Assembly (NCBI GenBank): GCA_002238415.1
Contig: MPMI01000039.1
Span: 1 to 54,446 of the forward strand
Length of the DNA stretch: 54,446 nucleotides
Reading direction: 5' to 3'
Source: Desulfurellaceae bacterium bin18
GTDB lineage: Bacteria > Desulfobacterota > Binatia > Bin18
Numbering within the stretch: position 1 is the stretch's first letter; every line of letters begins with the position of its first letter. The translations under genes and the position numbers were made by a program. Shown here one piece after another: positions 18,669 through 27,519 of the stretch. The notes below the pieces were generated by a model that worked only from the letters and a program-made list of their open reading frames with translations, searched no databases and was not told where the DNA came from.

Positions 18669-18881
18669 ATGAAGCTATACTGGGACACGCCCGAGGATAT
18701 TGCCGAGCAACTCTTCGAGGCCCAGCCCGAGACCGACCCGTTGAGCATCCGTTTTACCGATCTGCTCCGCTGGGTCACAGACCTGGAGGATTTCAGCGAC
18801 GACCCGCAGGATTCGAGCGAGGGCAAGCTCGAAGCCATCCAAATGGCCTGGCTGGAAATATATAAAGAGGAAAACGCCTAG
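18669..18881 (+). CDS. iscX: Fe-S assembly regulator IscX
   Basis: The protein has 70 residues. LYWDTPEDIAEQL, DPLSIRFTDLLRWV and EAIQMAWLE match the IscX family throughout. It is small and acidic, binds iron and IscS and tunes cluster assembly. GGGAGG lies just before ATG 18669. It closes the isc operon. The ferredoxin gene that usually comes between hscA and iscX is absent: only 20 bases separate the two. Confidence 0.95.
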   Translation: MKLYWDTPEDIAEQLFEAQPETDPLSIRFTDLLRWVTDLEDFSDDPQDSSEGKLEAIQMAWLEIYKEENA

Positions 18882-18895
18882 ACTATTCCATAGTT

Positions 18896-20632
18896 GTGAT
18901 ACGCTTCCTGTTCCGCAGCATTACTCGTGGCGCTCTTTGGACCATCGATCTTATTGCGCGCCTCACCGGACGGCACAAGCCGTATAACACCCTTCAGATA
19001 GAGCTCACCGGTCATATTGCCGAAGCTGGTGTCCTGGGCTTTCTGCCGTTTCGACGTCCAACCACGCCGGACCTGTTTGGCCTGACGACTCTTTTGCGCT
19101 GGGCGCGTGAGGACGAGCAACTCAGCGCCGTTGTTCTCACTATCGACCATCTGGATACCGGCTGGGCTCGCCTGCAAAACCTGCGGCGCTCCATTCAGGC
19201 GCTCCGTCACGCCGGGAAATACGTCCTCGTTTATCTGGCCGAGGGTGGCACCCAGGAGTATTATCTCGCCAGTGCGGCCAACGCGGTGGCGATGGCGCCG
19301 GCCGGTCACCTGACCGTCACCGGTCTCGCCGCAGAAACGATGTTCTTTAAGGGTGCGCTCGACAAGCTGGGCATCCAAGCCCAAGTCAGTCAGGCCGGGC
19401 AGTATAAGTCCGCCGGGGAGCCGTTTACGCGGACCTCGCTGTCTGAGCCGCATCGGGAGATGATGAATAGCTTGCTGGATGACCTGTACGACCAGATAGT
19501 TGAAGGTGTTTCCGCAACCCGGAATACCGACACAGCGACCGTGCGGGAACTCATTGACCAGGGGCTGTTCCTGCCGCACGAAGCTCAGGAAGTGGGCCTG
19601 ATCGATCACATTGGCTATGAGGATGATATCCCGCACTGGCTCGAAAGCCGCGGACGACCGGAAAAAACTGAAGAAAAAGGACGGGCTGCCGCTGTGAATT
19701 CAGCCGAGAGCGACCCAAACCTATTCATTGAAGCGGGTGCCTACCTGCGGCGGCGCGGGCGGCTCATGCGCCGCCGGGCGCTGCGTTATCCTCCGGTGCG
19801 GATGGCTTTTATGACGGTGGGGGGAACGATTACCCGTGGAGAAACGGAGACCGGGAGTGACGGGATTCAATCCAGCGGCTCTGCCAGTATGATCCGAGAC
19901 CTCCGGCACGTGCGCGACGACCCTGGTATCGCGGGCGTGCTGATTCGGGTGTCGAGCCCTGGCGGGTCCGGGCTGGCCTCCGATCTGGTCTGGCACGAAA
20001 TTCTCCAGACCAAAGAAGAGAAGCCGGTGATTATCTCGCTGGGCGATGTGGCGGCGTCGGGAGGGTATTATATCGCGCTGGCCGGCACGACTGTTTTTGC
20101 TGAAGAAGGAACGATTACCGGCTCCATTGGCGTCATTGCCGGGAAGGCGGTATTGCACGGCCTGTATGCCCAACTCGGTCTGGATAAGGAAATCCTGACC
20201 CGAGGGAAGCGTGCGGCGCTGTTCTCCGACTATCTGGCCTTTGGTCCGGCCGAACAGGAGCGTATGGATATTGAAATCCAGAGCTTCTATCAAGACTTTG
20301 TCAAAAAAGTCGCCCAGTGTCGATCGCTCAGTTATGAGACGGTTGACGCCTGTGCCCAGGGGAGAGTCTGGAGCGGCAGGCAGGCCGCGGCGCGGGGTCT
20401 GGTTGACCAGATAGGCGGGCTGGAAGAGGCTCTGGCCGAACTCAAATATCGCGTCGGGTTGCCTGACCACTGGCCGGTTGGGGTCGAACGTTTCCCCAAG
20501 CCGGCTTCGCTCCTGCGGTTCCCATCCCTTTTGCGTCTCCTGCCCTGGGGGGGAAGAGTGCACGGAACCGGCTGGTCCTGGGAGCGAGACCGGGTCTGGG
20601 CAATTCTGCCGTTTTCTCTGCGTTTTTTGTAA
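18896..20632 (+). CDS. sppA: Signal peptide peptidase SppA (67 kDa type)
   Basis: The protein has 578 residues from GTG 18896, 14 bases after iscX. It is the long form with two related halves. General base Lys171 is in the N-half motif QYKSAG, and nucleophile Ser388 is in the C-half motif VAASGGYYIA, as in E. coli SppA (Lys209, Ser409). GTITGSIGVI also fits. It degrades cleaved signal peptides at the cytoplasmic membrane. The N-terminal anchor is weakly hydrophobic (RFLFRSITRGALWTIDLIA). Confidence 0.93.
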   Translation: MIRFLFRSITRGALWTIDLIARLTGRHKPYNTLQIELTGHIAEAGVLGFLPFRRPTTPDLFGLTTLLRWAREDEQLSAVVLTIDHLDTGWARLQNLRRSIQALRHAGKYVLVYLAEGGTQEYYLASAANAVAMAPAGHLTVTGLAAETMFFKGALDKLGIQAQVSQAGQYKSAGEPFTRTSLSEPHREMMNSLLDDLYDQIVEGVSATRNTDTATVRELIDQGLFLPHEAQEVGLIDHIGYEDDIPHWLESRGRPEKTEEKGRAAAVNSAESDPNLFIEAGAYLRRRGRLMRRRALRYPPVRMAFMTVGGTITRGETETGSDGIQSSGSASMIRDLRHVRDDPGIAGVLIRVSSPGGSGLASDLVWHEILQTKEEKPVIISLGDVAASGGYYIALAGTTVFAEEGTITGSIGVIAGKAVLHGLYAQLGLDKEILTRGKRAALFSDYLAFGPAEQERMDIEIQSFYQDFVKKVAQCRSLSYETVDACAQGRVWSGRQAAARGLVDQIGGLEEALAELKYRVGLPDHWPVGVERFPKPASLLRFPSLLRLLPWGGRVHGTGWSWERDRVWAILPFSLRFL

Positions 20633-20773
20633 CCTAGGTGACAGCCTGACTCTTGCGTTGAACTTGCAACGTCGGATATCCTGCCTGTCCATAATCTTCT
20701 GAGTCATATTCTGACTGAGTCTGTAACAACTCTAAGCGAACAGTGCTGTAACAGCCGAGGGGGAGGAGATTCC
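20633..20773. other. Intergenic region before korA with two short dyads
   Basis: This 141-base gap separates sppA from the korAB pair. It holds CGTTG-N6-CAACG and AGTCA-N5-TGACT dyads, and a possible promoter TTGCGT-N18-TATCCT overlapping the first dyad. A strong GGGGGAGGAG ribosome site precedes korA. The operator idea is tentative. Confidence 0.35.
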
Positions 20774-22633
20774 ATGGCCACCAATCCAGCGGGGGGGCCC
20801 CTGCAGAAATCGACGCAGGAACGTGAAAGCGTCGTTATTCGTTTTGCCGGTGATTCCGGGGATGGCATGCAGTTGACCGGCACCCGTTTTACATCCGAAT
20901 CCGTTCTTGCCGGGAATGATGTCGGTACCTTGCCCGACTTTCCGGCGGAAATCCGGGCTCCTACTGGCACGCTGTACGGTGTGAGCGCCTTTCAGATCAA
21001 TTTCAGCAATAAAAATGTCTATACCCCTGGGGATGATCTCGACGCCCTGGTGTGCATGAATCCGGCCGCGCTCAAAACCAATATCGCCGATCTGAAGCAA
21101 AACGGCATTCTCATCGTTGACCCGGCTGAGTTCAGCACGGCCAACCTGAGAAAAGCCGAGTACGAAGCGAGTCCGCTTGAGGACAATTCGCTGGATAAAT
21201 ACCAGGTCTATAAGGTGGAAGTCACCAAGATGACGACCTTGGCCCTGAAGGACACCGGCCTGCCAAATCGGTCGGTCATGCGGAGTCGAAACTTTTTTGC
21301 CCTCGGTGTGGTCTCCTGGCTGTTTAATCGTCCGATTGAACCGACCCTGGAGTGGATACAACAACGCTTCGGCAAGACCCCGGTGGTCGCCGAGGCCAAC
21401 ACCCTGGCCATCAAAGGTGGTTATAACCTGGGTGAAAATACCGATATGTTTGCCTCGTCCTATGAGATCAAGCCGGCCGAAATCGATCCTGGGACGTATC
21501 GCAATATCACGGGCAACTCGGCCACCGCCCTGGGTTTTGTGATTGCTGCCCAAAAGGCCGGGCTGCCGCTCTTCTTGGGCAGCTATCCGATTACGCCGGC
21601 CAGCGATGTGCTGCACGAATTGGCCGAGTACAAAAACTATAACGTCTATACCTTCCAGGCCGAAGATGAGATCGCCGGGGTGGGGGCTGCCCTGGGTGCC
21701 GCTTTTGGGGGTGCGCTGGCCATTACGACCACGAGTGGCCCTGGGATGAATCTCAAGGGCGAGACCATGGGGCTGGCCGCCACGGTTGAATTGCCCATGG
21801 TGATTACGAACATCCAACGGGCCGGGCCGAGTACGGGTATGCCGACCAAGCCCGAACAAACCGACCTCCTCCAGGCGATCTATGGGCGGCACGGAGAATC
21901 GCCCCTGCCGGTGATTGCCGCCTCAACACCGGCTGACTGTTTTCACACCGCCTTTGAGGCGGCCCGGATCGCGATGAAGTATATGACGCCGGTCATCCTG
22001 CTGACCGACGGCTTCCTGGCCAATGCCTCGGAACCCTGGCTCCTGCCGAGTGTCGATGATCTGCCCAGTATCCCGGTCGAATTCCGGACCGACCCGCAAG
22101 GCTTCTTCCCCTATCTGCGGGATGAAGAAACCCTGGCCCGACCCTGGGTCAAACCGGGGACACCGGGTCTTGAGCACCGGATTGGCGGCATTGAAAAGGA
22201 TTATCTGACGGGAAATATCAGCTACGCCCCTGCCAACCACGAGCAGATGGTGCGCGTCCGCCATAAGAAGGTGGCGAAAATTACGCAGGAGATTCCGCCT
22301 ACTCAGGTGAAGGGACCGGAGCAGGGTAAGCTGTTGGTTCTGGGCTGGGGCAGTACATATGGTGCTATTGCCGCCGCGGTCGAGGCCGCGCAGGCGCAAG
22401 GCCATGCGGTCGCCCATGCCCATCTGCGCTATCTGAATCCGCTGCCGGCCGACCTGGGTGACGTCCTGAGCCGGTATGAAAAGGTGCTTGTGCCCGAGAT
22501 GAATATGGGCCAGCTCCTCAAGCTGATCCGCGCCGAATACCTGATTGACGCGATTGGGCTGAATAAGATCCAGGGCCGCCCGTTTAAGGTGTCTGAAGTT
22601 GCAACCCGCATTGCCCGTATGTTGGAGGACTAA
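20774..22633 (+). CDS. korA: 2-oxoacid:ferredoxin oxidoreductase, fused gamma-alpha subunit
   Basis: The protein has 619 residues. The first 190 or so form the gamma domain (VVIRFAGDSGDGMQLTG, FPAEIRAPTG). The alpha pyrimidine-binding domain follows, with GSYPITPASDVLHELA and QAEDEIAGVGAALGAAFGG. It oxidatively decarboxylates a 2-oxoacid, most likely 2-oxoglutarate, to the acyl-CoA with reduction of ferredoxin. Works with the beta subunit encoded five bases downstream. Substrate is inferred from the KorA-like fused architecture; related branched-chain or pyruvate enzymes cannot be excluded. Confidence 0.92.
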   Translation: MATNPAGGPLQKSTQERESVVIRFAGDSGDGMQLTGTRFTSESVLAGNDVGTLPDFPAEIRAPTGTLYGVSAFQINFSNKNVYTPGDDLDALVCMNPAALKTNIADLKQNGILIVDPAEFSTANLRKAEYEASPLEDNSLDKYQVYKVEVTKMTTLALKDTGLPNRSVMRSRNFFALGVVSWLFNRPIEPTLEWIQQRFGKTPVVAEANTLAIKGGYNLGENTDMFASSYEIKPAEIDPGTYRNITGNSATALGFVIAAQKAGLPLFLGSYPITPASDVLHELAEYKNYNVYTFQAEDEIAGVGAALGAAFGGALAITTTSGPGMNLKGETMGLAATVELPMVITNIQRAGPSTGMPTKPEQTDLLQAIYGRHGESPLPVIAASTPADCFHTAFEAARIAMKYMTPVILLTDGFLANASEPWLLPSVDDLPSIPVEFRTDPQGFFPYLRDEETLARPWVKPGTPGLEHRIGGIEKDYLTGNISYAPANHEQMVRVRHKKVAKITQEIPPTQVKGPEQGKLLVLGWGSTYGAIAAAVEAAQAQGHAVAHAHLRYLNPLPADLGDVLSRYEKVLVPEMNMGQLLKLIRAEYLIDAIGLNKIQGRPFKVSEVATRIARMLED

Positions 22634-22638
22634 GGACC

Positions 22639-23652
22639 ATGAGTACAGAAGCTGCGGTAAAATTGACCCGGAAAGACTTTGTTTCAGACCAGGATGTCCG
22701 CTGGTGTCCGGGCTGTGGGGACTATGCCATTCTGGCTCAGGTCCAAAAAATCTTTCCTGAGTTCGGCATCCCCAAAGAAAAAGCGGTGTTCATTTCGGGT
22801 ATCGGCTGCTCCAGCCGTTTCCCGTACTATATGAACACGTATGGCTTTCATACCATTCATGGCCGGGCACCGGCGATTGCCACCGGACTCAAGATCTCCC
22901 GGCCCGACCTGCACATCTGGCTGGTCACCGGTGACGGCGACGGTTTGAGCATTGGCGGCAACCATCTCATCCATGCCCTGCGCCGGAATGTCGAGCTCAA
23001 AATCATGCTTTTCAACAACCGGATTTACGGTCTGACGAAAGGCCAATACTCGCCAACTTCAGAGCTCGGCAAAGTTGCCAAATCCACGCCCATGGGCTCG
23101 GTTGACCATCCGCTCAACCCGATCTCCCTGGCGATGGGAGCAGAGGCGACGTTTATTGCCCGCAGTATCGACACGGAGGCCAAGCATCAGCAGGAAACGC
23201 TGCGACGCGCCGCCGCCCATAAGGGCGGAGCGTTTATCGAAATCCTGCAAAACTGCAACGTCTATAATGACGGCGCCTGGGAGTATCTGAAGGCGAAAGA
23301 CTCCAAGGCCGATACCCAACTGCTGCTTGAGCACGACAAACCCATGGTTTTTGGCAAGAACAAAGACCGGGGGATTCGCCTCAACGGCTTGACCCCGGAA
23401 GTGGTCACGATTGGAAATGGTGTCAGCACCTCAGATCTGCTGGTTCACGATGAACACGATCAAACCCTGGCCTATTTGCTCGGTCGGATGACACCGCCCA
23501 ACTTCCCCACACCGGTTGGGGTTCTGTTTTCAACCCAACGGCCGACTATCGAGTCCTTGATGAACAAACAGGTTCAGGACGCGATGGAAAAGTCCGGCCC
23601 AGGGAATATTGAAACCCTGCTGCGTCGTGGGGATGTCTGGTCCGTAGAATAA
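22639..23652 (+). CDS. korB: 2-oxoacid:ferredoxin oxidoreductase beta subunit
   Basis: The protein has 337 residues. It holds the thiamine diphosphate site (GDGDGLSIGGNHLIHALRRN) and the cluster-coordinating cysteines near WCPGCGDYAIL and GIGCSSRFP, plus the downstream NCNVYND cysteine. It pairs with the fused alpha subunit just upstream and transfers electrons to ferredoxin. A clear intrinsic terminator follows within 20 bases, so korAB is a two-gene unit. Confidence 0.93.
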   Translation: MSTEAAVKLTRKDFVSDQDVRWCPGCGDYAILAQVQKIFPEFGIPKEKAVFISGIGCSSRFPYYMNTYGFHTIHGRAPAIATGLKISRPDLHIWLVTGDGDGLSIGGNHLIHALRRNVELKIMLFNNRIYGLTKGQYSPTSELGKVAKSTPMGSVDHPLNPISLAMGAEATFIARSIDTEAKHQQETLRRAAAHKGGAFIEILQNCNVYNDGAWEYLKAKDSKADTQLLLEHDKPMVFGKNKDRGIRLNGLTPEVVTIGNGVSTSDLLVHDEHDQTLAYLLGRMTPPNFPTPVGVLFSTQRPTIESLMNKQVQDAMEKSGPGNIETLLRRGDVWSVE

Positions 23653-23669
23653 TTTTCTCAGCAATCGAG

Positions 23670-23716
23670 AAGGCCCCTGTTTGTCTGTGTGACGAGCCGG
23701 GGCCTTTTTCGTTTTT
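23670..23716 (+). terminator. Intrinsic terminator of korAB
   Basis: An 8-bp stem AAGGCCCC / GGGGCCTT with a 21-base loop is followed by TTTCGTTTTT. It lies 18 bases after the korB stop. Confidence 0.8.
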
Positions 23717-23723
23717 CCAGCGT

Positions 23724-24035
23724 ATGCCACTCCATCTCCGGATCCCCTGTCCCCAGTGCGGGAAAACCCTCTACCGCAAGCGCAATGGTCGTTGTCCGGA
23801 GTGTGGCACGCGGGTAAGTGCGCATGTGGAAGAGGTCCGTGGGCGGGAGGAGCGGATTGAGAAGATTGTGGCCGTCATTGGGACAGCGCTGGTTGTCCTG
23901 GTGCTCATGCTCGCCGGCGGAGTCGGGCTGGTTGAAGGCATACTGATGTATGGGGCGGCTGGCGCGGCAATGTTTTATCTGGCAAAAAAGACATTCAAGC
24001 CAAACCGGGAACAAGCCGAAAAGGATCAAGATTGA
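23724..24035 (+). CDS. Small zinc-ribbon membrane protein
   Basis: The protein has 103 residues. The N-terminal zinc ribbon is Cys9-x2-Cys12 and Cys24-x2-Cys27 (CPQC, CPEC). A charged helix follows, then one or two hydrophobic segments (about 46-66 and 70-85) and a lysine-rich tail. Starts directly after the korAB terminator, so it must have its own promoter or rely on read-through. I do not recognise a named family. Confidence 0.65.
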   Translation: MPLHLRIPCPQCGKTLYRKRNGRCPECGTRVSAHVEEVRGREERIEKIVAVIGTALVVLVLMLAGGVGLVEGILMYGAAGAAMFYLAKKTFKPNREQAEKDQD

Positions 24036-24080
24036 AGGATTATACGATTATCCTGATCAGAATAGAGTAAGGAAAAGACT

Positions 24081-24257
24081 ATGGCAGAAAAGGCCGACCT
24101 GAAAAAACAGATGAAAGAGCTCAAAGGGCAACGTGATACGGCACTAGAGCAAAAGGAACACAAAGAACTCAAAAAGATCCGACGCAATATCCGTTCTGTT
24201 AAACGGCAGTTACGCGCCCTGGCACAAAGAGGAAACGTGTCCTCCAACAGCGTGTAG
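24081..24257 (+). CDS. Small basic coiled-coil protein ending in a palindromic repeat
   Basis: The protein has 58 residues. ATG 24081 has AAGGAAAAG upstream. The sequence is almost all charged helix (DLKKQMKELKGQRDTALEQK, then KKIRRNIRSVKRQLRALAQR), likely a coiled coil. The last residues, NVSSNSV, and the stop codon are encoded by a copy of the dispersed palindrome. The original C-terminus has therefore been replaced or extended. Function unknown. Confidence 0.6.
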   Translation: MAEKADLKKQMKELKGQRDTALEQKEHKELKKIRRNIRSVKRQLRALAQRGNVSSNSV

Positions 24258-24279
24258 ATGCTGGACACGTTTCCTCTTT
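24226..24279 (+). repeat. Palindromic repeat copy 2 (compensated stem)
   Basis: Left arm AAAGAGGAAACGTGTCC, right arm GGACACGTTTCCTCTTT. Compared with the usual arms, T to G on the left is matched by A to C on the right, so all 17 pairs are kept. It overlaps the end of the 58-residue gene and supplies its stop. Confidence 0.9.
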
Positions 24280-24431
24280 TGAAGCGGCCCCGGCTGCGTA
24301 ATATTCTTTTGCTTCGGCCTCAGCCCAGGCTTTTACGAGAAAGGGCAGGGGGACCCGCTCCCTGTCCGTCTACACCGCCCTCTCGGACTGCTCCCCACCC
24401 CTAACCGCCCAGGCATGAAAGGAAGACGGCT

Positions 24432-25898
24432 ATGAACGTTCGGGTCCAATCGCAATCCATTACGGCAGTCCGCACTGACCTGCTGGTTGTCTCGGTCGTG
24501 CAAGGGAAACAAAACTCTGAAAACCTGAAAGCCCTCGATGCTGCGGTGGATGGTGCGCTGCGCGAGCAGGTGAGACGCAGCCGATTCCAAGGCAAACGTG
24601 GCGAGACGCTCCTGTTCCAGACGCATAAACGTCTCCCCAGCCTGCTGGTGCTGCTGGTTGGACTCGGCAAGCACGGGAGCATTGAGTCCTCCACCTGGCG
24701 TCAGGTCGGAGCCACGGCCCGCCGCCAGGCGCAGGAGCACCGCGCGAAGAGCCTGGCGTGGTTTGTCGAGCCAGGTCTGGATGTGCAGGATATGGGCGCC
24801 GCTATCCTCGAAGGGATACTGCTGTCCGGGTATGCCTTTCAGAAGTACAAATCCGACAACGGGAAAAAGACGGTCATTGAGACCTTCACCCTGGTTGGTC
24901 CCGGTCTCAGAAAAAGCGTCCGGCTGAGCCGCGCCCTCGAAACGGTTCAGAATACTGTTCCGGGCGTCTTTCTGGCTCGCGATTTGGTCAATGAACCCGC
25001 TTCGGTTTCCACGCCCACCTATTTGGCCAATCAGGCAAAAAAGCTCTCTGACGGCAACGGACTCAAGACCGAAGTCTGGGGTGTGAACAAGATCAAGGCG
25101 GCCAAAATGCATGGCCTGCTGGCGGTTTCACGCGGCGGTCCGGAAGAGCCGCGCTTCATCAAGCTGAGCTATACCCCTGCGGCCAAGCCCAAAAAGAAAG
25201 TCGCCCTGGTCGGCAAGGGGCTCACCTTTGACTCTGGTGGACTTTCGCTCAAGCCGGCAAAGTCCATGGAGACGATGAAGATTGATATGTCGGGTGGCGC
25301 AACGGTACTGGGGACGATGCGGGCGATTGCCGCGCTCAAACCGCAGGTGCAGGTCACGGGGTATGTGCCCTCATCCGAAAATATGCCGAGCGGCACAGCG
25401 CAGAAGCCCGGTGATATTATCAGCTATCGAAACGGTAAAACCGTCGAAGTCCTCAATACGGATGCAGAGGGCCGTTTGATCCTGGCTGATGCGTTGATCT
25501 GTGCCGTAGAAGACAAGCCCGACGTCATTATTGACCTGGCCACCCTAACCGGTGCCTGCATGGTCGCCCTGGGCTCCCAGGTCGCCGGTCTGTTCAGCAA
25601 TAATCAGAAGCTGACGGATGATTTGTTAGCCAGCAGCAAAGAGACGGGCGAGCAATTATGGCCCATGCCCCTGGTGAAGGAGTATAAGAACGACATCAAG
25701 AGTTCCATTGCCGACATTAAAAATATCGGTGGGGGCTATGGGGGGGCGATTACCGCGGCGCTTTTTCTTGAAGAGTTTGTCTCGGAGGTTCCCTGGGCGC
25801 ATCTGGATATTGCCGGTCCGGCCTTTTCAGAGAAGGCTCCGAGAGGCGGCACCGGCTTTGGCGTGCGGACGCTCGTGCAGTATGTGTTGAGTTTGTAA
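24432..25898 (+). CDS. pepA: Leucyl aminopeptidase (M17)
   Basis: The protein has 488 residues. ATG 24432 follows AAAGGAAG. It is a cytosolic two-metal exopeptidase that removes N-terminal residues from peptides. Metal and active-site motifs are visible: GKGLTFDSGGLSLKP, MKIDMSGGA and NTDAEGRLILADAL. The variable N-terminal domain covers about residues 1-160. It stands alone; the 174 bases before it contain no gene I can support. Confidence 0.96.
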   Translation: MNVRVQSQSITAVRTDLLVVSVVQGKQNSENLKALDAAVDGALREQVRRSRFQGKRGETLLFQTHKRLPSLLVLLVGLGKHGSIESSTWRQVGATARRQAQEHRAKSLAWFVEPGLDVQDMGAAILEGILLSGYAFQKYKSDNGKKTVIETFTLVGPGLRKSVRLSRALETVQNTVPGVFLARDLVNEPASVSTPTYLANQAKKLSDGNGLKTEVWGVNKIKAAKMHGLLAVSRGGPEEPRFIKLSYTPAAKPKKKVALVGKGLTFDSGGLSLKPAKSMETMKIDMSGGATVLGTMRAIAALKPQVQVTGYVPSSENMPSGTAQKPGDIISYRNGKTVEVLNTDAEGRLILADALICAVEDKPDVIIDLATLTGACMVALGSQVAGLFSNNQKLTDDLLASSKETGEQLWPMPLVKEYKNDIKSSIADIKNIGGGYGGAITAALFLEEFVSEVPWAHLDIAGPAFSEKAPRGGTGFGVRTLVQYVLSL

Positions 25899-25920
25899 AG
25901 CCAGCCGCGGAGACGGAGAT

Positions 25921-25971
25921 AAAGAGCAAACGTGTCCTCCAACACAGACAAAGCTGGACACGTTTACTCTT
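25921..25971 (+). repeat. Palindromic repeat copy 3 (supplies the start of the UDG gene)
   Basis: Left arm AAAGAGCAAACGTGTCC, right arm GGACACGTTTACTCTT, with one C-A mismatch. The GTG at 25932 in its left arm is the only start codon available to the following uracil-DNA glycosylase gene. Confidence 0.9.
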
Positions 25972-26660
25972 CGCGGACCATCGCCCAACTCCAACGCCAG
26001 ATCGTTGCCTGTCGGCGCTGCCCCCGGCTCGTTCAGCACTGCCGGCGCACGGCCCAGGAGAAAGTCAAGCGCTACCGCGAGTGGGACTATTGGGGCAAGC
26101 CGGTCCCGAGCCTTGGTGACCGCACCGCGCGTCTCTATATCGTCGGCCTGGCGCCCGCCGCGCATGGCGGCAACCGGACGGGCCGGGTGTTTACCGGGGA
26201 CCGCAGCGGGGACTGGGTGTTCGGCGCATTACATGCCTCTGGCTTCGCCAACCAACCAACTTCAACCCATATCGATGATGGCCTCAGGCTACAGGGCGCG
26301 TATATCACCGCGGCCGTCCACTGTGCACCCCCGGACAACAAGCCGTCGCGAGAAGAATTCGAAGCGTGTCAACCCTATTTGCTGCGTGAAATCCAACTGC
26401 TGAAACAGGTCAGGGTCGTTGTTGGGCTAGGACAACTGGCTTTTGCAGCCTATCTCAAAGCCCGGCGAGAAGTCGGCCTGCGGGTTCCGACACCCAGGCC
26501 GAAATTCGGGCACGGCAAGCGCTACGACCTGGATGGCATCACCCTCATTGGTTCCTACCATCCCAGCCAACAGAATACCTTTACCGGGCGGCTCACACGG
26601 CCCATGTTTCATTCCATCTTCCGCACAGCGCGGGAGATCATTGAGGATGTCGAGCCTTGA
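25932..26660 (+). CDS. Uracil-DNA glycosylase, family 4/5 (UDGb-like)
   Basis: The protein has 242 residues from GTG 25932. Motif GLAPAAHGGNRTGRVFTGDR (uracil pocket) and HPSQQNTFTGRLT match family 5. Cys27 and Cys30 (CRRC), with two later cysteines (VHCAPP and FEAC), fit the 4Fe-4S cluster of these enzymes. It removes uracil or other deaminated bases from DNA. The first 14 residues (MSSNTDKAGHVYSS) come from a palindromic repeat. A stop codon in frame lies at 25920-25922 and there is no other start before the conserved region, so the repeat donates the start. Confidence 0.9.
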   Translation: MSSNTDKAGHVYSSRTIAQLQRQIVACRRCPRLVQHCRRTAQEKVKRYREWDYWGKPVPSLGDRTARLYIVGLAPAAHGGNRTGRVFTGDRSGDWVFGALHASGFANQPTSTHIDDGLRLQGAYITAAVHCAPPDNKPSREEFEACQPYLLREIQLLKQVRVVVGLGQLAFAAYLKARREVGLRVPTPRPKFGHGKRYDLDGITLIGSYHPSQQNTFTGRLTRPMFHSIFRTAREIIEDVEP

Positions 26661-26670
26661 GGTGTCGCAT

Positions 26671-27498
26671 TTATTCAGGAAAAATCGCGTTAATAACCTC
26701 ATCAATCGCGCGCTGGGAGTCGTTGTCATCCGTCAGTGAACGGGAGACGGCAACGGTACACGCGCGACGTGGTGTTACCCCCTGGCGAATGAGTTGACCG
26801 GAATAAATGAGCAGCCGTGTGCTGACACCTTCTTCAAGGCCGCTGGCTTTCAGGTGGCGAACCTTTTCGCCCAGCTTGGCGAGGTCGAGCGCGGTTTCCA
26901 GTGGCAAATCACTCTCGTGGGCAATGATCTCGGCTTCCTTATCACGGGGCGGGTAGGTGAACTCGACCGTGACAAAGCGCTGCCGCGTAGAGTGTTTGAG
27001 ATCCTTGAGGATGCTCTGGTAGCCTGGGTTATACGAGATGACCAGCAGAAAATTCTCATGCGCTGCCAGGATTTCGGCCCGCTTATCAACCGGCAGAATA
27101 CGCCGGTGGTCGGTCAGTGGATGGATAAGGACGATGGTGTCCTTGCGCGCTTCCACGATCTCGTCCAGATAACAAATCGCTCCGGTACGGACGGCCTGGG
27201 TCAGCGGCCCGTCCACCCAGATGGTATCATCGCCCTTAATCAGATACCGCCCGACCAGGTCGCTCCCCGTCAGGTCTTCATGGCAGGCGACCGTGACGAT
27301 GTTTTCGGGGGCTTCCTGATCGCGGTTCGGCATGAGCATATGGGCCATATGCTCGACAAAGCGGGTCTTGCCGCAGCCGGTCGGGCCTTTCAGCAGAACC
27401 GGTAGCCGACACTCATAGGCTGCCTGAAAAATCTCGACCTCATCGCCTATGGGTAAATAAAACGGAACCGCACCATTCGGAGTAGTTGCTTCGCTCAT
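26671..27498 (-). CDS. MoxR-type AAA+ ATPase of the CbbQ/NirQ/NorQ group
   Basis: The protein has 275 residues. The Walker A motif is [16 protein letters not shown], the Walker B motif is [15 protein letters not shown], and [10 protein letters not shown] and [13 protein letters not shown] fit the CbbQ C-terminal domain. These ATPases activate a metal enzyme (Rubisco, NO reductase) with a VWA-domain partner of the CbbO/NorD type. No such partner or client gene is in this window, so the target is unknown. It is convergent with the UDG gene (10 bases apart) and downstream of the TPR gene on the same strand. Confidence 0.85.
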   Translation of the reverse strand: MSEATTPNGAVPFYLPIGDEVEIFQAAYECRLPVLLKGPTGCGKTRFVEHMAHMLMPNRDQEAPENIVTVACHEDLTGSDLVGRYLIKGDDTIWVDGPLTQAVRTGAICYLDEIVEARKDTIVLIHPLTDHRRILPVDKRAEILAAHENFLLVISYNPGYQSILKDLKHSTRQRFVTVEFTYPPRDKEAEIIAHESDLPLETALDLAKLGEKVRHLKASGLEEGVSTRLLIYSGQLIRQGVTPRRACTVAVSRSLTDDNDSQRAIDEVINAIFPE

Positions 27499-27507
27499 AA
27501 TCGTGAC

Positions 27508-27519
27508 TCGTTTACTCTT
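27508..27519. repeat. Half copy of the palindromic repeat
   Basis: Only one arm remains (TCGTTTACTCTT), directly after the TPR-gene stop and before the CbbQ-type gene. The other arm and the loop are missing. The match is short, so this is a probable remnant only. Confidence 0.5.
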
